NCBI RefSeq assembly: GCF_023921125.1
Contig: NZ_CP099466.1
Coordinates: forward strand, 2,666,001-2,730,000
Reading direction: 5' to 3'
Source: Arthrobacter caoxuetaonis
Lineage (GTDB): Bacteria > Actinomycetota > Actinomycetes > Actinomycetales > Micrococcaceae
Length of the DNA stretch: 64,000 bases
Shown here: positions 24,981 to 34,515 of the stretch, piece by piece
How the letters are laid out: the number at the start of each line of letters is the position of its first letter
Position numbering within the stretch: position 1 is the stretch's first letter
The notes under the pieces: model-generated
Database searches by the model: none
What the model was told of the DNA's origin: nothing
The model's input: only the letters and a program-made list of their open reading frames with translations
Made by a program: the position numbers and the translations under genes

Positions 24981-26198
24981 CTACGGCTTGTAGGTGCTCA
25001 GGAATTCTGCCAGCCGGGACACGGCGTCCTCGATGTCTTCAAGGGCGGGCAGCGTCACCATACGGAAGTGGTCGGGACGGATCCAGTTGAACGCCGTTCC
25101 GTGCGAAACCAGGATTTTCTGCTGTTTGAGCAGGTCCAGGGCGAACGACTCATCCGACGTGATGGGATACGCTTCGGGGTCCAGTTTCGGGAAGAGGTAG
25201 AGCGCCCCCTCGGCGTTCTCGACGCTGACGCCGGGAATGTCGTTCAGCATCTTGAAGGCCAGGTCGCGCTGCGCCTTGAGCCGGCCGCCGGGCAGGATCA
25301 GGTCATTGATGCTCTGGTAGCCGCCCAGAGCCGTCTGGATCGCATGCTGCGCCGGAACGTTGGCGCACAGGCGCATGTTCGCCAGCAGGTTGATGCCCTC
25401 GATGTAGTCGGCGGCAGCCCGCTTGGGGCCGGAGATGGTCATCCAGCCGCTGCGGAAGCCCGCGATCCGGTACGCCTTGGACAGTCCGCTGAAGGTCAGG
25501 CAGAGGACGTCGTCACCCGTAATGGACGCCGCGTTCACATGGACGGCGCCGTCGTAGAGGATCTTCTCGTAGATTTCGTCGGCGAAAATGATCAGCCCGT
25601 GCTTGCGGGCCAGATCCACGATCTGCCGGAGGACGTACTCCGGGTAGACGGCACCGGTGGGGTTGTTGGGGTTGATGAGCACAATGCCCTTGGTCCGGGG
25701 AGTGATCCGGGCTTCCATGTCCTCGACGTCGGGCCACCAGTGGTTGTCCTCGTCGCACAGGTAGTGCACCGCGGTGCCGCCGGCCAGCGACACTGAGGCC
25801 GTCCACAGCGGATAGTCGGGGGTGGGCACCAGGATCTCGTCACCGTTGTCCAGAAGAGCCTGGAGGGACATCGTGATCAGTTCACTGACCCCGTTGCCGA
25901 GGTACACGTCGTCGACGTCGATGTTGTGGATGCCTTGGCTTTGGTAGTACTGCACCACAGCCGTGCGGGCGGAGAAGATGCCGCGGGAGTCGCTGTACCC
26001 CTGCGCCGTGGGCAGGTGCCGGATCATGTCCACGAGGATGGCCTCGGGTGCCTCGAACCCGAAGGGCGCAGGATTGCCGATATTCAGCTTGAGGATGCGC
26101 TGGCCTGCGGCTTCCATCCGCTGGGCATGCTCAAGCAGCGGTCCACGAATGTCATAGAGGACGTTGTGGAGCTTCTGCGACTGGGTGAATTCGACCAT
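24981..26198 (-). CDS. Pyridoxal-phosphate aminotransferase, alanine aminotransferase type (AlaA-like)
   Basis: 405 residues, fold-type I. N-terminus 'QKLHNVLYDIRGPLLEHAQRMEAAGQRILKLNIGNPAPFGF' is characteristic of the AlaA/YfbQ group. The PLP lysine lies in 'LTFSGLSKAYRIAGFRSGW', the substrate arginine in 'PDHFRMVTLPALEDI', and 'INPNNPTGAVYP' binds the cofactor. Such enzymes interconvert alanine and pyruvate with glutamate/2-oxoglutarate. Single gene, converging on xseB. Confidence 0.9.
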   Translation of the reverse strand: MVEFTQSQKLHNVLYDIRGPLLEHAQRMEAAGQRILKLNIGNPAPFGFEAPEAILVDMIRHLPTAQGYSDSRGIFSARTAVVQYYQSQGIHNIDVDDVYLGNGVSELITMSLQALLDNGDEILVPTPDYPLWTASVSLAGGTAVHYLCDEDNHWWPDVEDMEARITPRTKGIVLINPNNPTGAVYPEYVLRQIVDLARKHGLIIFADEIYEKILYDGAVHVNAASITGDDVLCLTFSGLSKAYRIAGFRSGWMTISGPKRAAADYIEGINLLANMRLCANVPAQHAIQTALGGYQSINDLILPGGRLKAQRDLAFKMLNDIPGVSVENAEGALYLFPKLDPEAYPITSDESFALDLLKQQKILVSHGTAFNWIRPDHFRMVTLPALEDIEDAVSRLAEFLSTYKP

Positions 26199-26276
26199 CT
26201 ACTCAGAATGCCATAACAGGGCCCGGCACCCGCTTTACCTGACGTTCGGAGGCGCGTTCCGCTCCCCCAAACCCCG

Positions 26277-26332
26277 CGAGAGGCCAGTTGCGGCTCGTTT
26301 GAGGCATCATTCGAGCCGTAACTGGCCTCTCG
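26277..26332. repeat. Long imperfect palindrome between opuC operon and aminotransferase
   Basis: Two 21-bp arms (26277-26297 and 26312-26332, central part GGCCAGTTGCGGCTCG and CGAGCCGTAACTGGCC) with one G/T difference and a 14-base loop. It follows the osmoprotectant binding-protein stop by about 30 bases. It could be that operon's terminator, or one copy of a dispersed palindromic repeat. Confidence 0.7.
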
Positions 26333-26361
26333 GCGGGAGACTGTGCGGGGACTGGGGCGTA

Positions 26362-27330
26362 CTAGGCCAGGCCCTTTTCCTTCAGCCAGGCCTCGGCTGC
26401 GTCCTTGGGATCCTGCTTCTGGTCACCGGAGACGGCCTGGTTCAGCTTGATGAGGTCTTCGGTGGTCAGGACGGCGGAGACGCTGTTCAGGATGTCCTGG
26501 GCTTCCTGGGTAACTGCGTCCTGGTTCACCAGCGGGACGACCTGCTGGGCAATGAAGTTGTTCTTCGGGTCTTCCAGCACCACCAGGCTGTTCTCCTCGA
26601 TGGACGGCGTGGTGGTGTAGATATCCGCAGCCTGGACCTTGTCGGTCAACAGGGCCTGCAGCGTTGCTTCGCCGCCGCCGTCGTTGATGGCCTCAAACCC
26701 GCCCGGCACGCAGTTGTACTTCTCTGCCAGTCCCGGCAGTCCGTAGGCCCGTTCCTGGAAGGTGGTCGGTGCCGCGATGGTGATCTCGCCGCAGACCTCT
26801 GCCAGGTCCTCGAGCGAGGTGAGGTCATACTTCTCGGCGGTCGCCTGCGTGACCACCAGTGCGTCCTTGCTCTCGGCGTCAGCCGGCTCAAGAACGGCGA
26901 GGTTCACGTCCGGGGACTCTTCCTCCAGCGCCGCCGGCAGGGCATCCATGATTTCCTGTGCCGACTGTGCGGTTGCTTCGGTGTCTGCGAACAGGAGCAG
27001 GTTGCCGCTGTAGTCCGGAATGATCTGGACCGAGCCGTCCTCCAGTGCACGGTAGTAGATCTCGCGGGAGCCGATGCCCGGTTTTGTTTCGACCTGGATT
27101 CCCTCTGCCCGCAGGGCACCGGCGTAGATCTCCGCGATGATCTGGGATTCGGGGAAGTCAGCAGACCCGATGACCAGGGTCGCGGAATCTTCCACCCCGG
27201 TTGGAGCGGTGCTGGGCTCCTGGCTCTGCGGGTCCGAGTTCGCTCCGCAGGATGCCAGCACCAGGGCAGCTGCCAGTCCGGCCGCGCCGGTCAGCAGGGT
27301 TTTGGCCCGGGGTCGGGTGTTTGTGCTCAT
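26362..27330 (-). CDS. Glycine betaine / osmoprotectant ABC transporter binding protein
   Basis: 322 residues. Lipoprotein signal with lipobox LASC ('AAALVLASCGANSD'). The OpuAC-type domain starts at 'DSATLVIGSADFPESQIIAEIYAGALRAEGIQVETKPGIGSREIYYRALEDGSVQIIPDYSGNLL', the canonical opening of OpuCC/ProX-like betaine or choline receptors. Last gene in a four-gene minus-strand operon (ATPase, two permeases, receptor); start overlaps the permease stop (ATGA). Confidence 0.94.
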   Translation of the reverse strand: MSTNTRPRAKTLLTGAAGLAAALVLASCGANSDPQSQEPSTAPTGVEDSATLVIGSADFPESQIIAEIYAGALRAEGIQVETKPGIGSREIYYRALEDGSVQIIPDYSGNLLLFADTEATAQSAQEIMDALPAALEEESPDVNLAVLEPADAESKDALVVTQATAEKYDLTSLEDLAEVCGEITIAAPTTFQERAYGLPGLAEKYNCVPGGFEAINDGGGEATLQALLTDKVQAADIYTTTPSIEENSLVVLEDPKNNFIAQQVVPLVNQDAVTQEAQDILNSVSAVLTTEDLIKLNQAVSGDQKQDPKDAAEAWLKEKGLA

Positions 27331-28076
27331 GATGATGTTCCTCCTTGGAGACCGGCGGGCTGCGCCTGCCGGTGTTGGGTGAGCGGTTTCCGGGTGCTGC
27401 GGAAGCGCAGGCCCGGCGAGAGTACGAGGCGCTGGACGGCTGCCAGCACCAAATCGACGGCGAGGGCCAGAAGCGCGATGAGCAGCGCCCCGCCGAAAAG
27501 CCTTCCGTTGTCCCGCAGCTGCGTCCCCTCAATGAGATAGGTGCCCAATCCGCCGAGGGAGATAAACGCGACCACCGAGACCGTCGCCAGCACCTGGAGG
27601 ACAGCACCGCGGAAGCCGCCGAACACCACCAGCAGGCCGTTCGGCAGTTCGACCCGGAAGAGGATCTGGAACTCGTTCATGCCCATCGCCCGGGCAGCGT
27701 CGACCACGGTGCGGTCCACCGAGGAGATCCCGGCATAGACACCGGCCAGCAGCGGAGGAATGGCCAGCAGCACCAGCGCCCAAATGGGCGGCATGAGGCC
27801 AATGCCGGCAAGCAGGACGAAGAGGAAGACCAGGCCAAGGGTCGGCAGGGCACGCAGGATGCCGGTGCCGGAGACCACGACGACGCGTCCCCGGCCGGTG
27901 TGCCCAATGTAGAGCCCGAGGGGCACGGCAATCAGGACGGCGATGCCGACGGCGAGGGCCGTGTAGCCGAGGTGCTCCAGAATCCGTGCCGGGATACCGC
28001 TGCTGGAGGTCCAGTTAGCCGGGGCCGTGAGCCATTCGTACATCTGGACGAGGACGTTCTCACTTGAGTAATCCAT
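27327..28076 (-). CDS. Osmoprotectant ABC transporter permease (second)
   Basis: 249 residues, six membrane segments. EAA region 'SSVDRTVVDAARAMGMNEFQILFRVELPNGLLVVFGGFRGAVLQVLATVSVVAFISLGGLGTYLIEG' is typical of OpuCB/OpuCD-type permeases. It overlaps the previous permease gene by one base and the receptor gene by four. Membrane partner of the other permease in a heterodimeric channel. Confidence 0.93.
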   Translation of the reverse strand: MDYSSENVLVQMYEWLTAPANWTSSSGIPARILEHLGYTALAVGIAVLIAVPLGLYIGHTGRGRVVVVSGTGILRALPTLGLVFLFVLLAGIGLMPPIWALVLLAIPPLLAGVYAGISSVDRTVVDAARAMGMNEFQILFRVELPNGLLVVFGGFRGAVLQVLATVSVVAFISLGGLGTYLIEGTQLRDNGRLFGGALLIALLALAVDLVLAAVQRLVLSPGLRFRSTRKPLTQHRQAQPAGLQGGTSS

Positions 28077-28768
28077 CAGGACGCCGCCGTCCGAGCTTCA
28101 ACGGCTGCGACCGGGAGCCGGGGTACACCGTTTCGGGCTGCCCGGGTCCACGGGGTCAGCAGGCGCTGGGCGAGGACCAGGACCAGGTCCAGGACAAGTG
28201 CCAGCAGCAGGATCAGCGCAATGCCGATCACAATTTCGGTGGGGAAATTCCGGTAGAGACCGTCCATGAACAACCGTCCGAGACTGTCGATGCCCAGCAG
28301 TGCGCCGACACTGACCAGGGACATGTTGGAGACGGAGATGACCCGCAGTCCCGCGAAAAGCACCGGCACGGCCAACGGGAGGTCGACGGCGAAAAACCTG
28401 CGCAGCGGGCGGTATCCCATGGCGGTTGCTGCCTGCCGCACGTCGTCGTCCACCGAGTTCAGCGCATCAACGGTGGAGCGCACCAGCAGGGCCACTGCGT
28501 ACAGGGTCAGCGCGACTATCACGTTGGTGATATCCAGCACCCGGGTTCCCAGCAGCACCGGCAGCAGCACGAACAGCGCCAGGGACGGGATGGTGTACAG
28601 CACGGCGGAAGAGCCAAGGATGAAGCCGCCGAGTCCGCGGTGCAGCCGGGCAGCCTGCGCCAGCGGAATTGCGATGAGCACGCCCAGCAGCAGCGGGATG
28701 ACAGCCTGGTAAAGGTGCAGGGCCGTGAGCCGGCCAATCAGCTCCGTGTTGGCAAAGAACCAATCCAT
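28076..28768 (-). CDS. Osmoprotectant ABC transporter permease (first)
   Basis: 230 residues, six membrane segments. Signature 'DALNSVDDDVRQAATAMGYRPLRRFFAVDLPLAVPVLFAGLRVISVSNMSLVSVGALLG' is the EAA loop of an OpuC-type permease. It begins 2 bases after the ATPase stop. Confidence 0.93.
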   Translation of the reverse strand: MDWFFANTELIGRLTALHLYQAVIPLLLGVLIAIPLAQAARLHRGLGGFILGSSAVLYTIPSLALFVLLPVLLGTRVLDITNVIVALTLYAVALLVRSTVDALNSVDDDVRQAATAMGYRPLRRFFAVDLPLAVPVLFAGLRVISVSNMSLVSVGALLGIDSLGRLFMDGLYRNFPTEIVIGIALILLLALVLDLVLVLAQRLLTPWTRAARNGVPRLPVAAVEARTAAS

Positions 28769-28770
28769 GC

Positions 28771-29940
28771 TCAGACCGCCGAGCCGTGCAGCGCCATGCC
28801 GCGCCGCAGCCGTGCCTGTTCAATCAGGTCGAAGATTTCCCCGGCCCGCACGACGCCGATGGCCCGGCCCTCGCCGTCGACCACCACGCCCATGCCGGAC
28901 GGAGAGGAGAGGGCTGCGTCCAGGGCGCTTCGAAGGCTGTCCCCCCGGCGGTGCAGTGAACCGCCCGGCACTACGTCCGCCGGTGACGTTACGGCCGGGC
29001 GGCCGGAAGCCGGCACCCAGCCCAGCGGACGGCCGCCGTCGTCGACAGCCAGGGCCCAGCCCTCGCGGACGGGCACGGAGTGATCCCCCAGCTCCACCGG
29101 ATCAAGCATTTGGACGGGGTGGACGGCCACGCTGTTGCCGGCCTGGAAACCCAGGTGGCGGAACCCGCGGTCCCGGCCCACAAAGCCGGCGACGAAATCG
29201 TCCACCGGAGCGCGCAGGACCCCTTCGGGGGTATCGAACTGGGCGAGCCGGCCGCCCACGGCGAAAACGGCAACCGTGTCGCCGAGGATGGTGGCTTCGT
29301 CGATGTCATGCGTGACGAACACAATGGTCTTTGCCAGATCCCGCTGCAGCCTCAGCAGTTCCTGCTGCAGTTCGGCCCGGACCACCGGGTCCACGGCGCT
29401 GAAGGGTTCGTCCATGAGCAGCACCGGCGGATCGGCTGCCAGCGCCCGGGCCACGCCCACCCGCTGTTGCTGGCCGCCGGAGAGCTGGGCAGGGTACCGC
29501 TTGCCCATCGCTGCTGAGAGGCCGACGACGTCGAGCAGTTCGGCCGCGCGGGCACGGGCCTGCCGCCGGGACACTCCGTTGAGCCGCGGAACCGTGGCGA
29601 TGTTATCGATGACGGTGCGGTGCGGAAGCAGTCCCGAGGACTGCATCACGTAGCCCATGGACCGGCGGAGTTCGGAGGACGGGCTGTCGGCGGCATTCCG
29701 TCCGTCAATGTGGATGGTTCCCGACGTGGGTTCCACCATCCGGTTGATCATGCGCAGCGAGGTGGTCTTGCCGCAGCCTGAGGGCCCCACGAAAACCGTG
29801 ATGGCGCCCTTGGCGATGTCCAGCGAGAGGTTGTCCACTGCAGGAGAGTCGGAGTCCGGATAGGACTTGGTCACGCCCCGGAAACGGATCATGGGCTCAG
29901 CAGTCTCTGCCCCTGGCGTTCTGGCATCCGGGATGGACAT
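28771..29940 (-). CDS. Osmoprotectant ABC transporter ATP-binding protein with CBS domains
   Basis: 389 residues. Walker A 'GPSGCGKTT' at 52-60, signature [15 protein letters not shown] near 150, Walker B '[17 protein letters not shown]', His-loop '[10 protein letters not shown]'. The C-terminal 140 residues hold a tandem CBS pair ('[37 protein letters not shown]'), as in OpuCA, where it senses ionic strength. The ATG at 29938-29940 follows GGAGG by 6 bases; the longer open frame upstream lacks such a site. First gene of the operon. Confidence 0.94.
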   Translation of the reverse strand: MSIPDARTPGAETAEPMIRFRGVTKSYPDSDSPAVDNLSLDIAKGAITVFVGPSGCGKTTSLRMINRMVEPTSGTIHIDGRNAADSPSSELRRSMGYVMQSSGLLPHRTVIDNIATVPRLNGVSRRQARARAAELLDVVGLSAAMGKRYPAQLSGGQQQRVGVARALAADPPVLLMDEPFSAVDPVVRAELQQELLRLQRDLAKTIVFVTHDIDEATILGDTVAVFAVGGRLAQFDTPEGVLRAPVDDFVAGFVGRDRGFRHLGFQAGNSVAVHPVQMLDPVELGDHSVPVREGWALAVDDGGRPLGWVPASGRPAVTSPADVVPGGSLHRRGDSLRSALDAALSSPSGMGVVVDGEGRAIGVVRAGEIFDLIEQARLRRGMALHGSAV

Positions 29941-30064
29941 GGCAGCCTCCGTGTGTTGTAGCAGCTGCACATACGCCCGGACGACCGGCAGTATGCTGAC
30001 AAGCTGTGGACTTAAGCTATGCGTTTGCGCGCCCCTGAGTCCAGCCGTAAACGGCGTTACGCGC

Positions 30065-30535
30065 CTAGCGAAGCTGCGCAGGGCCCTCCACGGACGAGGT
30101 AGGCGCGGCACTGAGCATCTCCAGTGCCACGTCCACCAAACCCACGCGTTGCAGGGACGGAACCTCATCCAGCGGGAACCAAGCCGCCTGGTCTGTGCTT
30201 CCGGACGTTTCGCTGGCCAGCGACCCGCCCGTGACTTCCGCACGGTAGACGATGCGCAGCGCGTGCAGCATGCGGCCTTCGCCGTGCATCCGCTTGGCCG
30301 GGGGAACAAAGTGGCTGTCTACACCCAGCAGCCCGGCAAGCTCTACGGAGTACCCGGTCTCCTCAGCGACTTCCCGCACTGCTGCCGTGGGTGCGTCCTC
30401 GCCGAACTCGAGTCCTCCCCCGGGCAGCGTCCATGCCGAATTCCCGTGCTGGTTCCAGTGCGCCAGCAGGATCGATCCGTTCCGGATCACGACGGCGTAC
30501 GCACCGATCCGCACATCGAAGTTTTTCGCACTCAT
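30065..30535 (-). CDS. NUDIX hydrolase
   Basis: 156 residues. The Nudix box (G-x5-E-x7-REUxEExGU) is 'GLEFGEDAPTAAVREVAEETGY' in consensus positions at about 41-62. Preceded by 'RIGAYAVVIRNGSILLAHWNQHGNSAWTLPGGG'. Hydrolyses a nucleoside-diphosphate-linked substrate, not identifiable. The start overlaps the kinase gene's stop (ATGA) and the protein is therefore coupled to it. Confidence 0.9.
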   Translation of the reverse strand: MSAKNFDVRIGAYAVVIRNGSILLAHWNQHGNSAWTLPGGGLEFGEDAPTAAVREVAEETGYSVELAGLLGVDSHFVPPAKRMHGEGRMLHALRIVYRAEVTGGSLASETSGSTDQAAWFPLDEVPSLQRVGLVDVALEMLSAAPTSSVEGPAQLR

Positions 30536-31446
30536 GCGGCGCCGCCTTCGAGCAGGTACCGCACACCGAAGACGGGGTCCTGGGTAAGGAAACGGATATC
30601 ACCCAGTCCGCGGGCAGAGAGACCTGCCTCAAGCAGTTCCTGGAGCAGCGGCTGATGGATTCCGATCCCGCCGCCGATGACCACCGGCCCGCGCACCTGC
30701 AGCTGCGCGGCGACGTCGCCCACCAGACCTGCCAGGTCCCGGGCAGCCGTCGCCACGATGCTGCGGCTCGGGGCATGCCCTTCCTGCGCTGCCTCAAAGA
30801 CAACCCGGGCCATGGAGGCCCAGTACCGGCGTCCGGTATCCGCATGGAACCGTGCGATGAGCTGCTGCGGTTCGCTGACCCCGACGGCGAGCATGAGTTC
30901 TGCGGACAGCCGGTCAGGTTCCTGTCCGAGATCGTGAAGGCGGAGGGCGTGGCGCACCGCCTCGCGGCCGATCCAGTAGGCGCTGCCCTCATCGCCAAGG
31001 AGGTAGCCCCATCCACCGGAACGGGCCTGTCTGCCGTCCGAGTCCATTCCCCAGGCCACGGAACCGGTTCCGGCGATGAGGCCAATGCCCGCCGGCGCCT
31101 CCCCCGCTGCCAGGATCAGCCGGGTGTCGTGAACCACCGTCACCTCGGCCGAGGGAACGTGCTCCAGGATCAGCTCGCGCAGTGCGGCCGCGTCTTCGGG
31201 GGTGTCCACTCCGCCGGAACCGGCAATGACCCGGTTGACGCCGCTGGTGCCCAGCGCCGCAAAGATCTCGGCAAGGTTGTGCCGTGCCTGTTCACGGGAA
31301 ACGTTCTGGACGTTGGCGCTGCCGCTGACAGCCTCGGCAACTGCCTCGCCGCCCTGCAGCCTGATGCCGTGGGTCTTTGTTCCACCGATGTCCAAACCGA
31401 TGGCGGCGTTTTCCGCCGGTTCCGCGGAGTTGTGGCTCTGTTGCAT
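30532..31446 (-). CDS. BadF/BadG/N-acetylglucosamine-kinase-type sugar kinase
   Basis: 304 residues. An ASKHA-fold ATPase: N-terminal phosphate-1 motif 'GLDIGGTKTHG' (17-27), then 'RVIAGSGGVDTPEDAAALRELI', 'VVHDTRLILAAGEAPAGIGLIAGTGSVAWGMDSDGRQAR', with the adenosine motif at 'GPVVIGGGIGIHQPLL'. Matches the N-acetylglucosamine kinase / BcrAD family. Probably phosphorylates an amino sugar salvaged from cell wall or chitin. Ends in the NUDIX gene start. Confidence 0.87.
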   Translation of the reverse strand: MQQSHNSAEPAENAAIGLDIGGTKTHGIRLQGGEAVAEAVSGSANVQNVSREQARHNLAEIFAALGTSGVNRVIAGSGGVDTPEDAAALRELILEHVPSAEVTVVHDTRLILAAGEAPAGIGLIAGTGSVAWGMDSDGRQARSGGWGYLLGDEGSAYWIGREAVRHALRLHDLGQEPDRLSAELMLAVGVSEPQQLIARFHADTGRRYWASMARVVFEAAQEGHAPSRSIVATAARDLAGLVGDVAAQLQVRGPVVIGGGIGIHQPLLQELLEAGLSARGLGDIRFLTQDPVFGVRYLLEGGAA

Positions 31447-31526
31447 CCCTCCAGCCTACGCAGTCCGGCAGGCCGGCCAGCTATCAAACCCGCTTTTTGA
31501 CCTGGCCGCAGCCCAACGTCGGAACG

Positions 31527-32822
31527 CTATCTGTCCTGTCCGCGGCTGCCGCTGAGCAGTTTCGCGGCCGCTTCCAGGCGTGCAGCAGCATTCTCGGCCC
31601 GCGTCAGCCTCCCCGCCCTGGCTCCGGGCACCAGGGAGAGGGCCACTCCCGCGGCTCGGGCCGCCAACGCTTCCGGCGAGCTTCCCGCCGCGGCAGCGGC
31701 AGCGTCGAACCCCTGCCGGTAATCGGCAAGCGCCTGTTCCAGTGCGGAGCCGGGAGCCAGCTCGGCGAGGACTGCGAGGTGGCCCGTAAAGCACGCGAGG
31801 TCGTCCACGCGGTGGCCCGGGCCCATCCCGTCGACGTCGAGCACTCCGGTGATCCTGCCGCCGTCCACCAGCAGGTTCCCTTCGTAGAAGTCGCCATGCA
31901 CCGGCACCATGGGACCCGGGTCCAGCGCAGCTGTGAGCTCCTCGATCTTCCGGGCCATCGCTCTGATCCTGCCGGCTTGGCCGGGCAGCACAGCGGCAGC
32001 AGAGCGTCCGTAAGCCCTGGCACGTTCGGACCAGGCCGGACGGCGTTTCAGCGACAGGGCCGCTTCCGGAAGCTGGTCCAGCAGTCCCGAAAGCTCCTCT
32101 GGTCCTGGCGCCGCGCCGCTCTCCAGCGCCCGCAGCATGGGCGCCCCGTGCAGCTCGGAGAGAACGACGGCGCCGCCCGGCCAGGTGCCCGCGGCACCCG
32201 GCGGAGGCACGAGACCGGCAGCAGGAACAGCGGTACCGGCAAGCAGGCGGTGCCGCAGGATGAGTTCCTTTTCCTGTCCGGGCTGGAGGACTTTGATGTA
32301 GGCGCTTTGGCCGGGAACTGCTGCATGTACTACTGCCCGGCGCAGGGGCCGGTAGGCAGCGAGGCGGAGGCCGGCTCCATCGGCGGTCAGCTGGGGCCGT
32401 TCAAAAATCCTTGCCGCTGCCTGCCCGGGATCCAGTGCCCACGCCAGCGACGGCAGCAGCGGATCATGGGGGTGCAACCACAGGGAGAGCGGTGTCCCGT
32501 TCAGCGACGTACGTACCGCAGCCGGCGCGGACAACGGGGTTCGCGAGGTGGTGGCGCCGGCATAGAGGCTTAGCGTGGCTCCGCCGCGGTTGATGGCACG
32601 GATCCGGTACAGGGCAGAGACCCCGGCACCGGGACGGTGGAAGGTCCGTTGATGGGACCACGAATCCAGGACCAAGTGGGAGCGCGTGAGCAGTTCGCCG
32701 ATCGGCACCGACATCCCGCTGCTCTCCACGGTGTCTCGGGCGGCCGGTCCGTCATGGACTGCGGCGCGGCTGCGCGGGTCCCGCCGGCTGGGGTTGCGTC
32801 CGCCGCGGGAAGGCGGCGCCAT
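31527..32822 (-). CDS. Aminoglycoside-phosphotransferase-fold kinase (APH family)
   Basis: 431 residues as given; an internal ATG at 32714 preceded by GGAG is an alternative start. The catalytic loop 'MVPVHGDFYEGNLLVDGG' (HGDxxxxN) and the 'GVLDVDGMGPGHRVDDLA' Mg-binding Asp are present near 300-330. The N-terminal lobe is long and diverged. These kinases phosphorylate various small substrates. The gene begins 8 bases after the preceding stop and so is probably in one operon with 32831-33796. Confidence 0.75.
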   Translation of the reverse strand: MAPPSRGGRNPSRRDPRSRAAVHDGPAARDTVESSGMSVPIGELLTRSHLVLDSWSHQRTFHRPGAGVSALYRIRAINRGGATLSLYAGATTSRTPLSAPAAVRTSLNGTPLSLWLHPHDPLLPSLAWALDPGQAAARIFERPQLTADGAGLRLAAYRPLRRAVVHAAVPGQSAYIKVLQPGQEKELILRHRLLAGTAVPAAGLVPPPGAAGTWPGGAVVLSELHGAPMLRALESGAAPGPEELSGLLDQLPEAALSLKRRPAWSERARAYGRSAAAVLPGQAGRIRAMARKIEELTAALDPGPMVPVHGDFYEGNLLVDGGRITGVLDVDGMGPGHRVDDLACFTGHLAVLAELAPGSALEQALADYRQGFDAAAAAAGSSPEALAARAAGVALSLVPGARAGRLTRAENAAARLEAAAKLLSGSRGQDR

Positions 32823-32830
32823 TGCGGGTT

Positions 32831-33796
32831 CTAGGCCCGACGCCGCTGAAGAACGTCGTCGAGGTTCAGGATGCCGGTGGCGGGACGGGGTTCGATCGCC
32901 GTGCTTCCGGCAACGGGAGCCGCGACGGGGCGGATCGGTGTCTTGAGCACGGGTTTCGGGGACGCGGGTGCCGCCAGCGGCTGCGGCGCAGCCCGGGGCG
33001 CAACGGGTGCGTCCACGTAGGTCGGTTTCGGTACGGCGACCGGTTCCCAGGAAGACGCTTCGGCACTCTTGGCAGCTTCAGCAAGGGCCGCGTCGCGCAG
33101 TTCCTGGGCTGTCAACCGCGGTACCGGTTTCGGAGCCGGAGCCGCCGGGCGTGTTTCGGCCGGAAGAGCAGCCGCAGGTACGGCCTTGGTCTCTTCTCCG
33201 GCGCCGTCGAAAACGGAATCAGCACGGGGGTTGGCTGGCAGTGGTGCCGGCGCCTGTTCGCGTTTGGCAGCGCGGGCGGCAGCGTTGCGGCGGGCCTGCC
33301 GGTTGCGGCGGTCGCGCACCGCGAGGCTGCGCAGGGATCCGAAGACACCGGCGATGCCGACGGCGGAGGCAGCGGGAAGCCAGACGGAGACGGCTCCCAG
33401 CAAGGCGGCGACACTTCCGGCGAGGACGCCGACAATGAACACCAGGCCCAGCAGCGCCAGGGTTATGCGCCCGTAGCGCAGTCGCAGGGGCGCCGTGGCA
33501 GGTGCAGCCTGCCCGGACGAGGGAACTCCGGCACTGCTGCCGGGCCCGGACGCCGGGCGCACGGATCCGTGCGGCGTGTGCTGGACGCCGGTGCTGGTGT
33601 TGTGCATGGTGTTCCCCTGAATACTCGGGTCCGGTGCGTGGTCGGGACTTCTGCCTGCAGCTGGCAAGGTACCTGCTCCGGGGGAAACCGGTGCTGCAGG
33701 AGCCTGCTTTCCGTGCAGGTATTGCGGGGCAACCCACAGCAACCAGAGTCCGACGGCTGCCGCCAGTACCAGGGAGCTATTAAGAGGGATGTCCAC
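32831..33796 (-). CDS. Pro/Ala-rich membrane protein, conserved galU-locus protein
   Basis: 321 residues. One N-terminal membrane helix ('LNSSLVLAAAVGLWLLWVAPQYLHG'), a disordered Pro/Ser/Gly stretch, two further helices near 108-155 ('ITLALLGLVFIVGVLAGSVAALLGAVSVWLPAASAVGIAGVFGSL'), then about 150 residues of low-complexity Pro/Ala sequence ending 'GILNLDDVLQRRRA'. Position downstream of rimJ-like and galU genes matches that of a mycobacterial transmembrane protein at the same locus (Rv0996-like); function unknown. Confidence 0.75.
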   Translation of the reverse strand: MDIPLNSSLVLAAAVGLWLLWVAPQYLHGKQAPAAPVSPGAGTLPAAGRSPDHAPDPSIQGNTMHNTSTGVQHTPHGSVRPASGPGSSAGVPSSGQAAPATAPLRLRYGRITLALLGLVFIVGVLAGSVAALLGAVSVWLPAASAVGIAGVFGSLRSLAVRDRRNRQARRNAAARAAKREQAPAPLPANPRADSVFDGAGEETKAVPAAALPAETRPAAPAPKPVPRLTAQELRDAALAEAAKSAEASSWEPVAVPKPTYVDAPVAPRAAPQPLAAPASPKPVLKTPIRPVAAPVAGSTAIEPRPATGILNLDDVLQRRRA

Positions 33797-33895
33797 AAGT
33801 ACGACCGTAGAAGAAAAGGAACCGCGCCCCCGGCATTAGTAACGGTGTGTCGGCGGACTTCAGGGAAAACTTGCCTGCCAGGGCATAACCCGAAG

Positions 33896-34510
33896 TCAGC
33901 GGGTAGCCAGCCAACGGTGCAGCAGGCCCTCCGGGACCTCTTCCGCGGTCAGCGCGAAGCTGAGGTGATCCGCCCATCTGCCCGCAATGTGGAGGTAGCG
34001 CCGGCGCAGCCCTTCCTCGCGGAAGCCAAGCTTTTCGACCACTCTCCGGCTCGGCCGGTTCTCGGGCCGGATGTTGATTTCCATCCGGTGCAGCCCCAGG
34101 ACCCGGAAGCAGTGGTCAGTAGCCATGGCCACCGCCGTGGGAGCAATCCCCCGGCCCGCACGGTCAGCGTCCACCCAGTAGCCCAGCGTCGCCATGCGCG
34201 CCGATCCCCAGATGATCGTGGACACCGTGAGCTGGCCTACGATCGCCGGAGGCACCCGGCTCCCCTGCCGTTCAGTGATGACGAACGGCAGCGCCGTGTC
34301 CTGGCGCGCCTGCTGGTTGAGGCTGCGGACCATGCCCGCGTAGCTCGGCAGATCCGCTCCCGAGAGCGGGTTGGTTGCTTCCCAGGGGCCGATCCAATCC
34401 GCATTGCGGGAACGGACTTCGTTCCATTCCGCGCGGTCGCGGTAGCGTATGGGCCGCAGTACGAGGTCGCCGCACTCCAGCGTCACGGGCCAGATGGCCG
34501 ACCCCAGCAC
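33896..34510 (-). CDS. GNAT acetyltransferase, RimJ-like
   Basis: 204 residues. GNAT fold with 'LVLRPIRYRDRAEWNEVRSRNADWI' at the start, acetyl-CoA loop 'ADRAGRGIAPTAVAMATDHCF' and 'NRPSRRVVEKLGFREEGLRRRYLHIAGRWADHLSFAL', as in RimJ/RimL N-terminal protein acetyltransferases. GTG start, 5 bases after the galU stop, so translated from the same message. Confidence 0.87.
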   Translation of the reverse strand: MLGSAIWPVTLECGDLVLRPIRYRDRAEWNEVRSRNADWIGPWEATNPLSGADLPSYAGMVRSLNQQARQDTALPFVITERQGSRVPPAIVGQLTVSTIIWGSARMATLGYWVDADRAGRGIAPTAVAMATDHCFRVLGLHRMEINIRPENRPSRRVVEKLGFREEGLRRRYLHIAGRWADHLSFALTAEEVPEGLLHRWLATR

Positions 34511-34515
34511 GGAAG

